A DNA stretch of 64,000 nucleotides from Nematostella vectensis (lineage: Eukaryota; Cnidaria; Anthozoa; Actiniaria; Edwardsiidae). Location: NCBI RefSeq assembly GCF_932526225.1, contig NC_064039.1, positions 4,041,001-4,105,000 on the forward strand, in the 5' to 3' direction. Position 1 is the stretch's first letter; each line of letters begins with the position of its first letter. Below are positions 50,073-63,049 of this stretch, in pieces. The position numbers and the translations under genes are program-made. The notes beneath the pieces were generated by a model, which made no database searches, had not been told where the DNA came from, and saw only the letters and a list, made by a program, of their open reading frames with translations.

Positions 50073-51039
50073 TGGATACACCCTTGCTTCCATCACTGCG
50101 TGCAAACATCAGGTCCATCCTCCGCGCGGTGGCCACAAGGTTATTACAACAAATGATATGCTTAAAGGCCACCCTGAAGTCTTTGTTAAGGAAGCTGTAA
50201 ATTGGCGGATTGATAAGCGAGTTCCCGTAATGCATCCACTTGACCACAAGAATGATTTGAGGCTTGAGCACCGGGCAGTCGGCGCCAGTACAAATGCTAT
50301 AGATTGCATTCAGAACAACAAACGGTGCCCAGCACACAAAGAACGCTCCTACAACTACTGCTAATGTCTTGGCAGCCTTCATCTCTTTCATGAAGCTGTA
50401 CCGCGAAGCGCGTGTCTTCCTGATCTGAGAACTGTTGTTCGTGGTGTTGATGCGACGCGTCTGGCGCAACGCAACACGGAACACAATCGAGTACGCGCTG
50501 ATGATGATTAACAAGGGAACCCAGAAGTACACGATGGAGGATATGAAGTTAAAGATGCGGTACTGCCATAGGAGATAACCCGCTACCGCCATGAGTACAG
50601 AGTACACCCAGATACACGCGATAGTCGAGTTCACACGAACCGAGGTGATGTACTGATAATACATCAGAGGTTTGGTTATGCATAGACATCTATCAAGGCT
50701 GATCGCTACGAGGTTCCCTATCGACGCGGTGCCGACTAGGATATCCATAGCAGTCCATACTCTGAATAGGACCGGGTTTAATACCCAAATTGGACCGGTC
50801 AGTATATATGCAAGCCAGACCGGCATGGAGAACAGAGCCACGCCCAGATCTGTACACGCCAGCGATACCACGAAGAAGTTAGTAGCGGTCCTTATTCGGG
50901 AGTAGGCGATGAATGACGCGATCACTAACGTGTTTCCCATGATAGTTCCGAGTATGAGGATGACAGTAAAGACTGAAGTGCCGATGCGAAACGAGTTACT
51001 GTACTCGAGATGTGACGAAGCCAATGTCGAGTTATTCAT
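50032..51039 (-). CDS. intronless class A (rhodopsin-like) GPCR, amine-receptor-like
   Basis: The 335-aa seven-helix receptor begins with an extracellular tail carrying NNS/NST sequons. Class A landmarks are N36 (1.50), D64 (2.50), W95 (3.28), D99 (3.32), DRC at 116-118 in place of DRY, P175 (5.50), CWAP at 236-239 and NPPIY at 277-281. D3.32 plus the TASIGNLVAISLDR context resembles aminergic/melatonin-type receptors, but the ligand cannot be named. The Cys expected at 3.25 is Phe92 and extracellular loop 2 has no Cys, so the canonical disulfide is missing; loop 3 has Cys250 and Cys255. A dibasic/CC motif (IICCNN) follows helix 8, a possible palmitoylation site. It is convergent with PPT2. 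The last ~13 codons lie in a degenerate ~40-bp repeat. Confidence 0.9.
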   Translation of the reverse strand: MNNSTLASSHLEYSNSFRIGTSVFTVILILGTIMGNTLVIASFIAYSRIRTATNFFVVSLACTDLGVALFSMPVWLAYILTGPIWVLNPVLFRVWTAMDILVGTASIGNLVAISLDRCLCITKPLMYYQYITSVRVNSTIACIWVYSVLMAVAGYLLWQYRIFNFISSIVYFWVPLLIIISAYSIVFRVALRQTRRINTTNNSSQIRKTRASRYSFMKEMKAAKTLAVVVGAFFVCWAPFVVLNAIYSICTGADCPVLKPQIILVVKWMHYGNSLINPPIYSFLNKDFRVAFKHIICCNNLVATARRMDLMFARSDGSKGVSTQEIAQNRTTVLS

Positions 51040-51059
51040 TGTTACTTAATAACAAGATG

Positions 51060-52460
51060 GCGTAATGTTATGAATGCTTAAATATGACGTCCAATTCCTG
51101 TATAGTGTGGTTATTATGGACAACTTAAATATAGGAAGAAGTATAGGGTAAATAGACCATTAAAACAGCGTAAACTTTGTCACCAAAGTAATACTCGACC
51201 CAATTACTTTGTCAAATATTCTTCCGTATAGACGTCTTGTCGCATGCACAATATTTCAGATTCTTGCAGACATTCTTGCAGACATTCAAAGTCTCCAATT
51301 TCTACTTCAAGTTCCGCAAACCATGCACGAGTTTATGCTCCGCTTAGGGTCAAGCTTGGTAGACCAACTTTACAAATCTTTGGACCGTTTTTGAAGCGCT
51401 GCCTCGATTGTCGTGTGCTTTTTATAACCTGAAAAAGAGAAAAGCATCAGATAAAAGCGATAAAAATAATGATTATGATCGGATAAAGTACTTGAGCCTG
51501 AATCTCGCGCACACATCTAATCTCTTGAAGCGTAGACGCACTAAAAGCAGATACTAATTTAGTGTCGAGTGGTTGAGGGAAGTCAAGGGCGACGATAAAA
51601 CCAAATTTCAAGTGCTAGATGGCTTGCACCGGAGAAATTAGGGATGTTTTATGTTATGTTTATATTGGTTTTTCACCAGGGTTACTGCATTACATGGAAG
51701 TATAAGAAATGTACTATAATACAATTTTGAATCTGGCAATTTTAAAATCTGGCACTCAGTTGGAGAAGGATTAAAATAAGAGTTGCTCATCACACTAGAG
51801 AAAAGTAGTCTAGACAAAAAAAAGAACTCCATAGACCACATGAGATGAGGGGGAAATAATACATATTGTAAAGGAGAAAATAAGCAAAATGTCCATTTCT
51901 ATTATAAAATTTATTGACCGTATGTAAAATAAAAAAATAGCAAGATTGACGCTGAAGATAACTCGAGTGGGAGCATCGTATATCTAAGTGCCTTTTTGGA
52001 AGGGTAGCCTCGAGATAAATTCATCCTACTCCGAGCCTGGAGCCAGGAAATTGCTAAATAAGTAATCGCGAATTTTGCGTTAGAAAAGCACTAACTATTT
52101 ATCGGTTAAGGGGCTTTGCTTATGAAATCTTTAGCTTCCGTCGCGAAGGCAATGGAAGGTCGCGCACAGAGAAAAGCATTTCCTTTTTCTCTGATAATTA
52201 TTTCAAGCAGTCAAGTGCTTTTATTTTTTGTCTTCTCGACCACACACAAATATAGATGCCCACTCACATTGACTTAAACATACATATTATGGGTTTGCAA
52301 TTTCATTGTTATAAGTAGAAACTTAACCACCAAAGCAGGCCGACTCTAACTACTTTGAGAACTTAATGATTAACCATATTATCGTAATTACTGTAACTTT
52401 TATGGTGTTTTTTTTTAACACATGAACAAAAAAATCTGATAAGGGAAATATCATTTATTA
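51060..52460. other. intergenic, no gene recognised
   Basis: Left edge is the GPCR upstream region (start codon at 51039). No clear promoter motif. A short tandem CTTGCAGACATT occurs at 51262-51285. Confidence 0.45.
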
Positions 52461-52468
52461 TCCCGAGA

Positions 52469-52469
<1 letters not shown>

Positions 52470-52499
<30 letters not shown>

Positions 52500-52604
52500 G
52501 TGAGGATTTTGATTAAAGTAAGGAATAAAATAAGTTAACCCCCACTTCAGGAGGAACAAAATTTCCCATGCCCTTCCCCCCCCCCCCCCCCCCCCCCCCC
52601 CCCT
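52470..52604. repeat. opposed poly-G (52470-52498) and poly-C (52577-52602) tracts
   Basis: A ~28-nt G run and a ~26-nt C run 80 bp apart could fold as an inverted repeat. Confidence 0.85.
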
Positions 52605-52619
52605 TACGCTTCCCCTATA

Positions 52620-52979
52620 TTTTCGGTACCCCCCTCCCTCCCGAAAATCGAAGAAAGAAGAGCAAAGAAAGAAACGGCAATAACAATGTTCGAAAGGAAC
52701 GCAAGCAGGAGATTAGCTGCAAGTTGGTCAGACAAGTGGAGGGGAAAGGATTCGCTGAAACGTTAATTAATAAAAGTGAAGGCATTCAATTTCTCAAAGA
52801 TGCGACTAACTCCAGGTTGGGACCTGATAATGGTTGATGCTATAGATGACGTAAAAGAAGCAAAAAGGCTTTTCGATCTTCTCCTTGCAAGAAAAGCGCA
52901 GCATGAAAAAAGAGAAAAGAAAGAGAGCGAGGAAGACAGCGAATCAGATATAAGCGAGGATTTTGATGATGGAGAATAA
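52620..52979 (+). pseudogene. unrecognised charged/acidic ORF pair joined by a +1 shift
   Basis: Frame one ends ...FAETLINKSEGIQFLKDATN...GPDNG-stop; frame two overlaps and continues MVDAIDDVKEAKRLFDLLLARK, ending in a Lys/Glu-rich tail (KREKKESEEDSESD...EDFDDGE). The two look like one protein with a frame change near 52830. No family recognised. Confidence 0.3.
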
Positions 52980-52999
52980 GCGCTTATCGCATTAAAATG

Positions 53000-55900
53000 T
53001 TTTGTTTAAATTTTAGATATGGAACATAAGTACTTTATTAATATTATATAGCGGAAACGATAAAAAGATGTATTTAGGGTGTATACAGGTTTGCATTGCA
53101 TAGATAAAATTTGGCTTAATACGTATCCTGGACTCCTGGATTGTGCATGCCAAATAACTGCCCCCAAACCCGAGACAAGTTAAACCAAGAAGTCTGATTA
53201 GACACTTCGTCAAATTATATAGTAGAGACAATACCCAAAGGAATCAGTGACCCCCCTTTTAAAATCAAAACACTTTCGACGCCCCCCCCTTTAGACCTCA
53301 AAAATTTCTCGAGCCACCCCCCCCCCTTCAGAGTATGCTCACCCCCCTCCCCCCCCCTCGGGATAATAAATGAACTTTCCCTAAGAAATGCAGGCAACGG
53401 AAACGAGGTATGTTAATGTATAGATGATGATTTTTTATATTCGAGGGATTTTTACATCACAAGGTACAATAAAAACTATGAAAGATATAACTATTTTTCA
53501 AGTCGATGGTAAGCATCTGGATCAAGCTAAGTTGGTTTGGTTGTGGATATGACACACATTCTTTATCTATCATCATTAGAGTGATTTTCTCTTTATTGCT
53601 ATCTAATTCCATTGTTCTCTTGTGTTTTCCTGACTATTCCCTGACCATCTGTCCATTTGTATGGCCCTCGTAGATTCTCTACCTAGTTATTCATCAATTA
53701 GGCGCCAAAACAAACCTGTTTATCAAACTTGTTTACGGAAGAAGTAGAAAAAAATATAATTAGAGCAATTTGGATATTACCTCAAAGCAGAAGACCTACC
53801 CTGCAAATTTGGAAGTAATAAGGCATCACAGGTTAGAGTTATATCAGGATTACGCCTGATAGCTTACTACCCAATACAAAAAAATGGGAAAGGGCAGGGA
53901 AGAAATGTGTAGTCCATCTCAAAAATTATATTTTCTCTGGCTGAAGGTTGAGAGGTGCCGGCTCAAACCAAACCAACGAGCTAAACCACTGGTTGCAATA
54001 AGATAATCTAGTCTCATACCACCACTTCAGATTTTTAAAAAGCAAGGCACTTACAAAGCACATTCAAATTTTAGAAAGAGCGATACACTGACGTTTGATT
54101 TCCGTGACTCTTCGAAGTTACTCGCTTGGGTGGCCTAACTAGCGTTTATCTTTTTTGTGTTAAGCGCATAAAATGCCTGAGAAACCTACAGTAATATGGG
54201 AATGTCATCTTATATATTCATTGTACTCACATGTAACGCAACTTGTTATAACTGCATATCGAAGAGGGTAAAAACAATTGCGTCCAAGACCAGTATGCAA
54301 TAGAGAAGTTCTGCACACAAAGAAACCCTTAAATAAGTTTTCCGCACAAGACTTTAAGATTATGCAACGCTCGGCGAGGGATGTAATCCTTCCTTAAATT
54401 TGAAAAACAATCACTCTATTTTTCTCTTTCCTCCGCGTAAGTGCAGCTCCGGTAGATAAACGATACGATATGCGCTAAATAGGAAAAAAACAAAGTTGTT
54501 CTAGTACCTGGAAGGATATAAGACGCAAATATATTGAGCTGTGAAAGCCCCAATTTGCCTGTGGGCCATGTAAGTATTTGGAGGTGCGCACGCGAAGAAG
54601 AGCACCAACATTTCCTTTGTTTTAACCGAGAAAGTCTTTGCTATCAATAAACCTTCTATCAATGCTTAGTCGTGTGGGCGATTACAAGCCTTGCCGCCGA
54701 CGTTTGAATACAAAGAGATTATTTTTTAAGTGGTCGCAAGAGAGAACAGAAGTTTTAAGTTCCAAAAAAGATGGCTGTCGGTGTCCATATATCGGCCTCT
54801 CCGCTTGGAATGCAACTAAAAGCTAATAGATATACGCCAGGTTTAATATTTTAGCTAAATATTATAGCTAGCGAATGAATTTTACGGTGATTTTCGGTGA
54901 TATTTGATATGAAAAATTTTCATTAAAAAATTGAGCAAGCCTTCATCTCCCTTGATACCCTGTCCTCTTGTTAATAATTGTATTGAATGAGCACATATGA
55001 AGGAGAGAGTACCCTAGTAAGTCAGGAGTTCTATGAGATGTATTCTAAGAAAATTAAAGGTCGCACTAAGCATATACTCGAAAAAGGCCACAAATTAGGG
55101 CAAACCCACGATTTTCTAAAACGGGAGCCGCAGAATATAGGATTATATGGATAACACTCCTTTACAACAGCCGCGGGTTGATTGTAAATCGAGATTTGAT
55201 TGTTTCATCGTTGATTATGGGATTTGAACGGAGCTTAGCTTGACCAAAATTTTAAATAAAAGCCTTCTAATTAACACGTTAACTTAGGAGTCTGAAAATA
55301 GGAATTTGAAAATAAAGCCTTTCTACTCTTACGTTTCTTGTACAGGGTGCTGATCGAGTTTTCGTCTGTTCTGTTAACAAAGGGACTAGCTAGCCGAGGA
55401 AATAAAAACAGACGGCTAACTGAATGTGAAAAGTGTGAAAAATAAGCACGATCCCAAGGCAACGCCAGTTTTTAGGTCGAATTTGTGAGCGTCTCTTGGA
55501 GGTTTTAAAAGACGGTTAGTAAAAATCAAAAGACAAGAATACCTACCTCCTTAATGCTCTCCTATTACCTGAAATCACGGCCAATGTTCTATCAACGTAA
55601 GAGAATTGTTTGCGTATAAAAGCGATCAAATGATAACCTCCGCTGCGTACTAGCCTTTGAGTCAATTTGGCTACCCCAAACCATACCACCCACTTTCGGC
55701 GGAATTACTTTTGTCTTTTTCCATTAAATAATTATAAACATTGGCGAATATTTTAATGGCTGCTTCATGTTTACTTAATATGTAAAGGTTTAGACCTTCT
55801 ACAACGTTGCATCATTTGTTCCAATTTTGTCCATGTCATAAATCGTGTGTCATGAAGTTGCAATAAAAAAAAAAACAACCTAAAGACGGAAATGAAAGTT

Positions 55901-57420
55901 GCCGTAAAACAGGTTTCGTGAGTTCCGTGTCGCCACATTACTCTCTCAGAGTGCATTACACTTTAAGAACAATTATTTACTTTTTCAGGTTAATGTAATT
56001 TGTACACCTCACGTCCAACCACCGAGTCACATTTTATTACTCAAAGGAAATGATTTTCTAAATAAAGTCATGATTCTTTATAAGATAAGTGTTATTGCGG
56101 GGATGTTACACGCATTATGCTATCACAATTCATCTAGCCGTTTATCATTTTTTGTTAATAGTATATCAATTAATAGTATATCATGAGCTCTTAAATAAGC
56201 GGGTATTAGCTACTTTATAAAAAAAAAAGTAAAATCTCTTGCACAAACAAATGTTTTAAATTTTCCTGGCATCAAACCAAATACAAAAAGTCCACGACCA
56301 TAAAGCAAACATAAATTGTCAGAAAGCGACAAGACTTCAACTCGAATAAAAAATAATGCTCCCAGCGATCTTTACGGGCGCTCCTACATGTCACGTGCAC
56401 ATAAGATGAGTAACATGCCCTATTTCTAATTTGGTTTTACCCTCTAAAAATAAAGAGCAATGCGTTCATGGCAAACGATCTTTTTCCTTGTCTAATAGCA
56501 CATCATTGAACAAAGAACATCTGCACGTTATCATCAGTCCATGTTACAGGACTTACTTAAGCTCCAGCCTTTCATTGCAGACGCGTTATAAATGTGATCC
56601 TAATTCGACTCCCACAAGTTGATGTCAAAGTTATGTCACTCGATTTTGCAAAGTTTTCTTTTATGATTAATTATTGGCCAAAAAACGACGCTTCTACTTG
56701 GTTTTACCATTATTGTTATAGAAAAATGTAGTAACGGGCACTATTACAATACAGAGAAATTAAAGATTTTTTGGCATCACTTGTCTTTCTTTCTTCTGAA
56801 AAAGTGCTGTCATCTAGTCTTCAAGTTCTGTTGTTTTTGGATAGGATGATCCATTGGCGTGAGAGATAACAGAATCATTAGAATCCTTAGAGTCCCCCTT
56901 AGGGATAGCAGTTGGTTGAATTTCATACCTTTGAGATGGACGATCACCTCCGTTTGATTAAGGTGCACCTAACTATATTATGTATTTAATATTAAAAATC
57001 ATACACACATTTCTAAATGCCTAGCAATATACTAATATAATCCCTATTCTATAAAAGACCTTAATATGTGTAAGATCATAACAATTATTTTCCCAAAGTC
57101 TTTAAAATTTAACTGTGTGTTAAGCACAGATGTCCAAATCTTGGTGAATGCAAAAAAAAAAAAAAATCCTTCAAACGGGAAACCAACAGCTCATACTGGC
57201 TAGACAGGTTTCCTTAAAATAATAATGAAGGGATTAGAGCTAAAACAACCTTGAATTACAAAGTATTTTTAAGGATTACTATAAAATACCTTCAAATATC
57301 TTTCTTCTAACAAAAGACGTCGGCTTCTCCTGCTACGGATTTGAACAGTACTCGCGATAAGACTTTCATGCACCTTGCTTCTACCTCCGATACGCTCGAT
57401 ATTCCTCGAATCACGTATCT
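53000..57420. other. no gene recognised
   Basis: AT-rich with short C-rich patches at 53250-53360. All ORFs are under ~65 codons and lack family resemblance or convincing splice structure. Confidence 0.45.
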
Positions 57421-57429
57421 TGATCACGC

Positions 57430-57679
57430 GACACCAGTAGCCAATCACAAAGCGGAGGAATAGGCAACACTCAATTTCTCCTCGACCGTCACGTGCATGA
57501 AATGCACTTCACGTCTTTTGACTGATTGGTAGTCAGATATTGCATTCTACCGCTTTTTTGTGATATTCCCAAGTGTACACTTCAAAGTTCCAGTCGAATT
57601 AGCAAAACTCTTAAACTTTTCCTAATTCACTTGTGTTGCTGTGTCTATTCTCACGAGGAACTAAAAGCGGCAATGGCTT
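57430..57679 (+). promoter_or_regulatory. possible promoter
   Basis: CCAAT (57441-57445), E-box CACGTG (57490-57495) and ATTGG (57525-57529) cluster in locally CpG-richer sequence before an ORF at 57680. Same motif style as the FANCI/PPT2 promoter. Confidence 0.35.
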
Positions 57680-57961
57680 ATGGGTAATCACGTTTTCAAG
57701 CAAGATATAGAAACTGAAGATATAGAAAATGAGTGCCTTAGTGGATGGGTGAGGGGGCGTGCCCTTCCAGTGTTTTCAGAAGAAACAGAAAAGGGCGTGT
57801 CTGTGCCCCCTCCCCAGTTTTTAGAATGTCTAAGGACATTGCTTCGGACGTTAGCACAAAAGGTAGTTCTGCAGTCAGGCAAGCTTGCGGTATCGCGCAA
57901 CATGGCGTACAAAAAGTGCGATACACTGCTTGACCCAGCAACAATACACGTATTACGGTAA
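57680..57961 (+). CDS. hypothetical 93-aa ORF or first exon
   Basis: MGNHVFKQDIETEDIENE... through ...CDTLLDPATIHVLR. No motif recognised, but it follows a motif-bearing upstream region. An overlapping minus frame is also open, so support is weak. It could be a first exon with a donor inside it, a short protein, or chance. Confidence 0.25.
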   Translation: MGNHVFKQDIETEDIENECLSGWVRGRALPVFSEETEKGVSVPPPQFLECLRTLLRTLAQKVVLQSGKLAVSRNMAYKKCDTLLDPATIHVLR

Positions 57962-58315
57962 ATTGTCACAACAAAGTTAGTTGTACACTTTTCCCATGTT
58001 TCCATTGCTTACTACGGTCAACTAAGCGAGTTAACTGGCTGGTGTTTGAAAGGTGCGTATTGAGTGAGCTTGTTGATGATAACACCCAGTTTGGCCTAGA
58101 GTAATTGTTTATGCCGTTCATGGTGTCCAAGTACACTATGCATTTTGTTTATTTTTCGTCTAAGCAGAGGAAACTAAATAAATAAAAAAATGAATAAATA
58201 TTCATAAAAACGTCAGCGCGAATGTGAAATTGCAGTTCTGAGATGTACCTCGTTGGCTGTTTTTTATTGTGGTTAGCAAGCGAAAAGATATCACCAGCTG
58301 GTGCTGCTTATATCT

Positions 58316-59095
58316 ATCCCTGCTAGCAGAGGCCTCTTTTCTCTGTATTTCGCTTTTCTCTGTATTTCGCTCGCGTTCGCGAGGAAGAGACCTCTGTCAT
58401 GGGTCGAAACTGTTTTCGTTGCGCATGTGTGAGCGTTTCTAAGCGACCGCATGACGTGCCAAAACCCGTACCATTGCGCGGAAGCTGTCAATATGCTAAA
58501 ATATGCTTTGCATGGGTTTTGTCGCAAATTATGAATCGAACTCCGGTTAGTTCTCCTCTTCGAAAAAATAAAAACAATTGTTCAATTTCAATAACCTAAA
58601 ACGTCGCTAAAAAGATTGAACAGCAAACGCAGCAAAGACGAGTTTTGTCTTGTTTGTGGGATAAATTTCAAGACATCTGAGCAGGCGAGTTTCTTCAATG
58701 TAAATATCGCACAGTTGGACTCGAAGAAAATGTCACAAAACTTTTTGGTAAACTTAGATTCAGAAGAATATGCTCGTTAGTCAAAAGAAAGAAAATTCTA
58801 AATGAATATAAGGCATTGAATGGCTTCTTTTATAATTCGTCGCGTGATATTTCTACGGAGGACGCCGTTTCGCCTATTATCCCACAGCGGATATACGCTT
58901 CACGCATGCGCTAGTCATTGTGGGCTCAAATAATGGCCAGTAATTAATGAACAGAGCATGCGCTCTGGACTCCCCGTCCACGATCGTGGACGGCGGTTTG
59001 ATCAAGCGAACTTGCGACTCATGGCAGAGGTCTCTTTTCCTCGCGAACGCCAGCCCAGCGAAATACAGAGAAAAGAGGCCTCTGCTAGCAGGGAA
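58316..59095. mobile_element. 780-bp long-TIR element with 9-bp target duplication
   Basis: CTTATATCT at 58307-58315 and 59096-59104 flanks inverted ends TCCCTGCTAGCAGAGGCC..., paired over ~85 bp (TCTTTTCTCTGTATTTCGCT, GTTCGCGAGGAA, AGACCTCTG). Left arm has an extra 15-bp copy of TTTTCTCTGTATTTCGC. No transposase ORF. A 9-bp duplication suggests MULE-like mobilisation. Confidence 0.85.
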
Positions 59096-59109
59096 CTTAT
59101 ATCTTCTTA

Positions 59110-62040
59110 TAAACACGACCGTAGATAAGCATTTCTCTGCAGTAGAATGTTAATACCAAATCCACCGCTCTAATACTTTTATTTCTTTAATCTCCCACTA
59201 TACCGACCCCTCTCTAATTTCATACCAGCCTTTAAAAGCATAAATTCGATTATAATGATTGATGATTCAATATAGCACAAGATGATGAGCGCTTCCAAGC
59301 GTGGTATCACTTAATGCTAGACAGGGTGCAAGCAATCTAGCAAAAAAAAAATATTTTGATTAACATCTCGATCTACGTCACAAATTACTCGACCCGGGTC
59401 TTTCATGCCACGGCCTTTTTATCCAACTGTCGGCCAAAATACCTTTTTTGCATATACTCTTTTGCAATCCATACGAAGCGGATATTATTTTATATAAGAA
59501 AATTTAAAGGATCGACTAAATCTATTAATTCTGAGAGGTAATATACGGACTTTAAATTCTAACAACAAAATATAAATATCATGTTGTCAGCCATTTTGGA
59601 TTCAATTGCTTTTCATAAACGCCTTCGGCTTCAGCGACTGCAAATTCGTGATCTCTAGATATATCAAGGAAACATTTGCTGTTTCGAGCAGACATTTTCC
59701 CTTTGCAACTGTAAACTAGGTAATTACCTCTAGTGTCTGATGTTGATGCTCTTGCTGATTTTGATATCTTAAAGACTAAGTGCTCTTTCTTTAGATTAGT
59801 AACATTGGACTATGGACAAAAGAAAATGCTTACACTTAATTGATGTTCCCTTAATAAGGCATCTCTTAGGAATGTTATCATTGCAGGGCCGTAGAAGGTC
59901 TCTAAACAGGTGAGCTTTTTGATGGAACCAGGTTTTAATTGGTAGAATAGCCTGCTCGCCTACCAGACAATTATTGAGCAAAACTGATGTTTTGACTTTG
60001 AAGATAGGCATGTGGCTAGGGGAGGGGGGAGGTGTAGGGAAAGTGTGCCCACACACATACACACACCCACATGCGGCCATCTGCATAAAAGGACTTCGTC
60101 CTCAGATCATCTTTCGAGCGAGAAAGGAAACATTAATTCCGACCAGTTTGAGCAATGTTTCGTTAAATATATACTCTAGTTAAAAAAATGATCCAATCCT
60201 CATGACTACTGACCACAAAGTTAATTGGTGATCAAAAAAAAAAATCCCGAGTAAAACCATAAAACGAATGTGTTTAATCCCTGGTTTACCTCGTCTATCA
60301 TTAATGACAAAGTGATAAAATGATATCAAATAAATATTCATTAAAATAAAATAAAATCTGCTCAGAACGCTACCTTTTCTTAAATACTTTTCTAATTTCT
60401 ATTTCTTTAAAATCGAACAACAGATGAAAATGTTATGTTCTAAACGAGCTTTTCCGATTCTTTCTTACTCTATCATTTTCAATGTGTGAGGTTGCTTGAA
60501 TTTTAACCGCAAAATCTCCTACCTTGGCCTTGCGTTAAAGGAATTAGTTTTAAGACAGAGGACCCGAAGCCAACGCGTCGTTATCAATCTAAGGTCCCTG
60601 CTGTCTTTGTAGGGCAGCTTTTATAGATTCCAACTCCATCCGTGTCAACCAATCAGTGCAAGCTTCAAAGCAAATCGTCGAGGATTTCCTCCAATCAGAA
60701 AGCGCAGGCGGCCCTTAGCGTTACGGAATCGTCTGCCCGCCGCTAAATTCAGAAGTAGCTGTAAGAGTTGTGTTTTCTCTTCGTGAAATGATTTTATCGT
60801 GACAAGGCGGGGGGATAGAACATATATGTCGCTTTTTGAAAAAAAAAATTGCTAATACCAAAAGATATTTACTATCTCTCGTTTATACGGAGAATGTTGA
60901 AGCGAAAAACTTAACGGTGCCTCTAATTAAGCAGTCTCGCAAAATACCCATAAGCAAATTTGTTTTATGCTTTAATTTAATGCTAATAGACTCGCCTGAA
61001 GAGTAAACACTTTTTCCTCGTAAAAAAAAAGAATATTGGTTGCGAAAACAAAAGAAAAAAAGGCAAGTGGCCGATAATCGTTCGCGAGTGGTTAAATTTC
61101 ACACGCTCCGACGCACCATATCATTCCATGCTTGCTGCTGGCAGTCCGGCCCCACGCGTTTTAACCAAAGCCAAGTTTACGGAGGCGACATTTAGACTAA
61201 TGTATAATCAAGTATTTCCGCACTTCTAAATACTATAAAGAGATCGAAACTCATAACAGCAGTGTTTCGCCCTAATTATAAGGACATCGAACGAAAGATT
61301 AAAATTGTGAAGAAATAATTAAAATTTAGGATAATTGACAAAGCAGGGATTTATTTTCGGTCGTCCAACAGATACTTGAAATACTACGTTCTTTGTTCGT
61401 TGCCCGATACCATACACATATTTTTATGTGCATGCTATAGATGCTTGAAAATTAAAAAAGAAAAATGGTCTCCCAGGTAAAGAATTCGAAGTAATGCATG
61501 GCAGAATTGTTATATTTTTAAACCGTTTCTTAACCTTCCATCCCCCCCCCCCCTATACACACACTCACAGTATAACATCGCCAGACAACGTACAACAATG
61601 GAAATAGCAAACAATGGACTTGGAATTTCGCGTTTGATGCTCGCGCATTTTGAATACCAGTAAGAAGAAATCTTAATTATCCGCCAATCGCGTCCTATAG
61701 ATGGGTGGAACTACAGCTGAGAAAGGAACCAGTAGATTCTTCCACTTTTTTTTTACCAAAGTATAAGAGCTGTATATTAAATCAACGTTTGGCATAATCA
61801 TAACATAGGGTGTGATTATATAGTATCAGTCCACAAACAGCGCTTGGCGCCTGTTGTTCTAATAACTGTAGAAAAACTTAATTGTTCAGCCAGGGTGTCT
61901 TGGTAAGTCAGGGTTTCTTGGTAAGTCAGTCGTTGATTTAAAAGGCTGAATCTATAAATTGTATTGAGGGATAATATAAATTCTGTAGAATCTTAAACTC
62001 ATTTGTAAGAAACATCAAAATCCTTCAATTTCCCTTCAAT
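59110..62040. other. no gene recognised
   Basis: AT-rich. A direct repeat (TCTTGGTAAGTCAG) occurs twice at 61907-61928. No ORF of interest. Confidence 0.45.
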
Positions 62041-62046
62041 GTATTC

Positions 62047-63047
62047 TGCCAAGTCAAGAGAGCATAAGATAAGGAAGGGACACTTTGGTATTACCCGCGC
62101 GCCACGTCGATTCCGAATCTGGCTATTTTTAGTAACCACCACCCCACCACTGCGCGTGAGCATTTTTACTATCCCTACCCCCGCGCTTTGGCATTTACAT
62201 CTTGTTGTTTGCCGCTATTTTGTGACTTGAATCCGGAAAATACCCACTCTATTTGCACTAATAACATCGACAGTTTCATTCTAGCATCAAGGATACAGGC
62301 AGTTGCGGTTTATTAAGGGGATATGGTACTTCGAGAATTGCAAGATTTCAAAAACGTGTAAAAAAAAGACTTCAGAGACTTGATTCATTATCAAGAGCGG
62401 AAAACCTCGTGCTTCAAACACCGCTTCCGCTGTACTTGCTACTTCTTCGTGGTTTCTCAACATTCATTATCTTTTTAATGGTCAAACAAAATCTATAAGT
62501 TAGATATGATATTGATTTTTGTGAATATTCCGCTTAATTGAGAAGAAATCCAATAAAATACATTTCCTAAAACAATCCTTGTAGCGAGGTTATGCATTTT
62601 TGTGATGATCAAAACCAGCAAGCTGAAGTAGACATTTCTATAACTATTAAGTATATTATACAAGCTGGAGTGATTTGGAGGATTTAAACCATTGCGTATC
62701 ACAGCCATTTTTTCGCTCGTCGCTATTTTCTTTCTTCTTGACTTAACTTCGCCGCTCAGACAAATAAAACAGTCAAATTATTCAGGGATTTAGCTTTCTG
62801 TGAGTTTTTTTGCCAATCTTGCTTACTTAAGTTAGGCTTGTTTTCTTCGTCCGAGTTATTTTTCATGATCTCTTTTCATTTCTATCGATTGGCAAAACAA
62901 CAACACGGGGGAGTAGGACAAAAAAAAAAGAGCAAATCCTCACGCGCAGTGGTGGGGTGGTGGTTACTAAAAATAGCCAGATTCGGAATCGACATGGCGC
63001 GCGGGTAATACCAAAGTGCCACTCTCTTATCTTATGCTCTCTTGGCA
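62047..63047. mobile_element. ~1.0-kb element with ~115-bp terminal inverted repeats
   Basis: Left TGCCAAG...AGAGCATAAGATAAG...CACTTTGGTATTACCCGCGC...CCACCACTGCGCGTGAG is inverted at 62940-63047. Interior has no transposase. Target duplication not clear. A solo terminus sits at 15926-15990. Confidence 0.82.
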
Positions 63048-63049
63048 AA

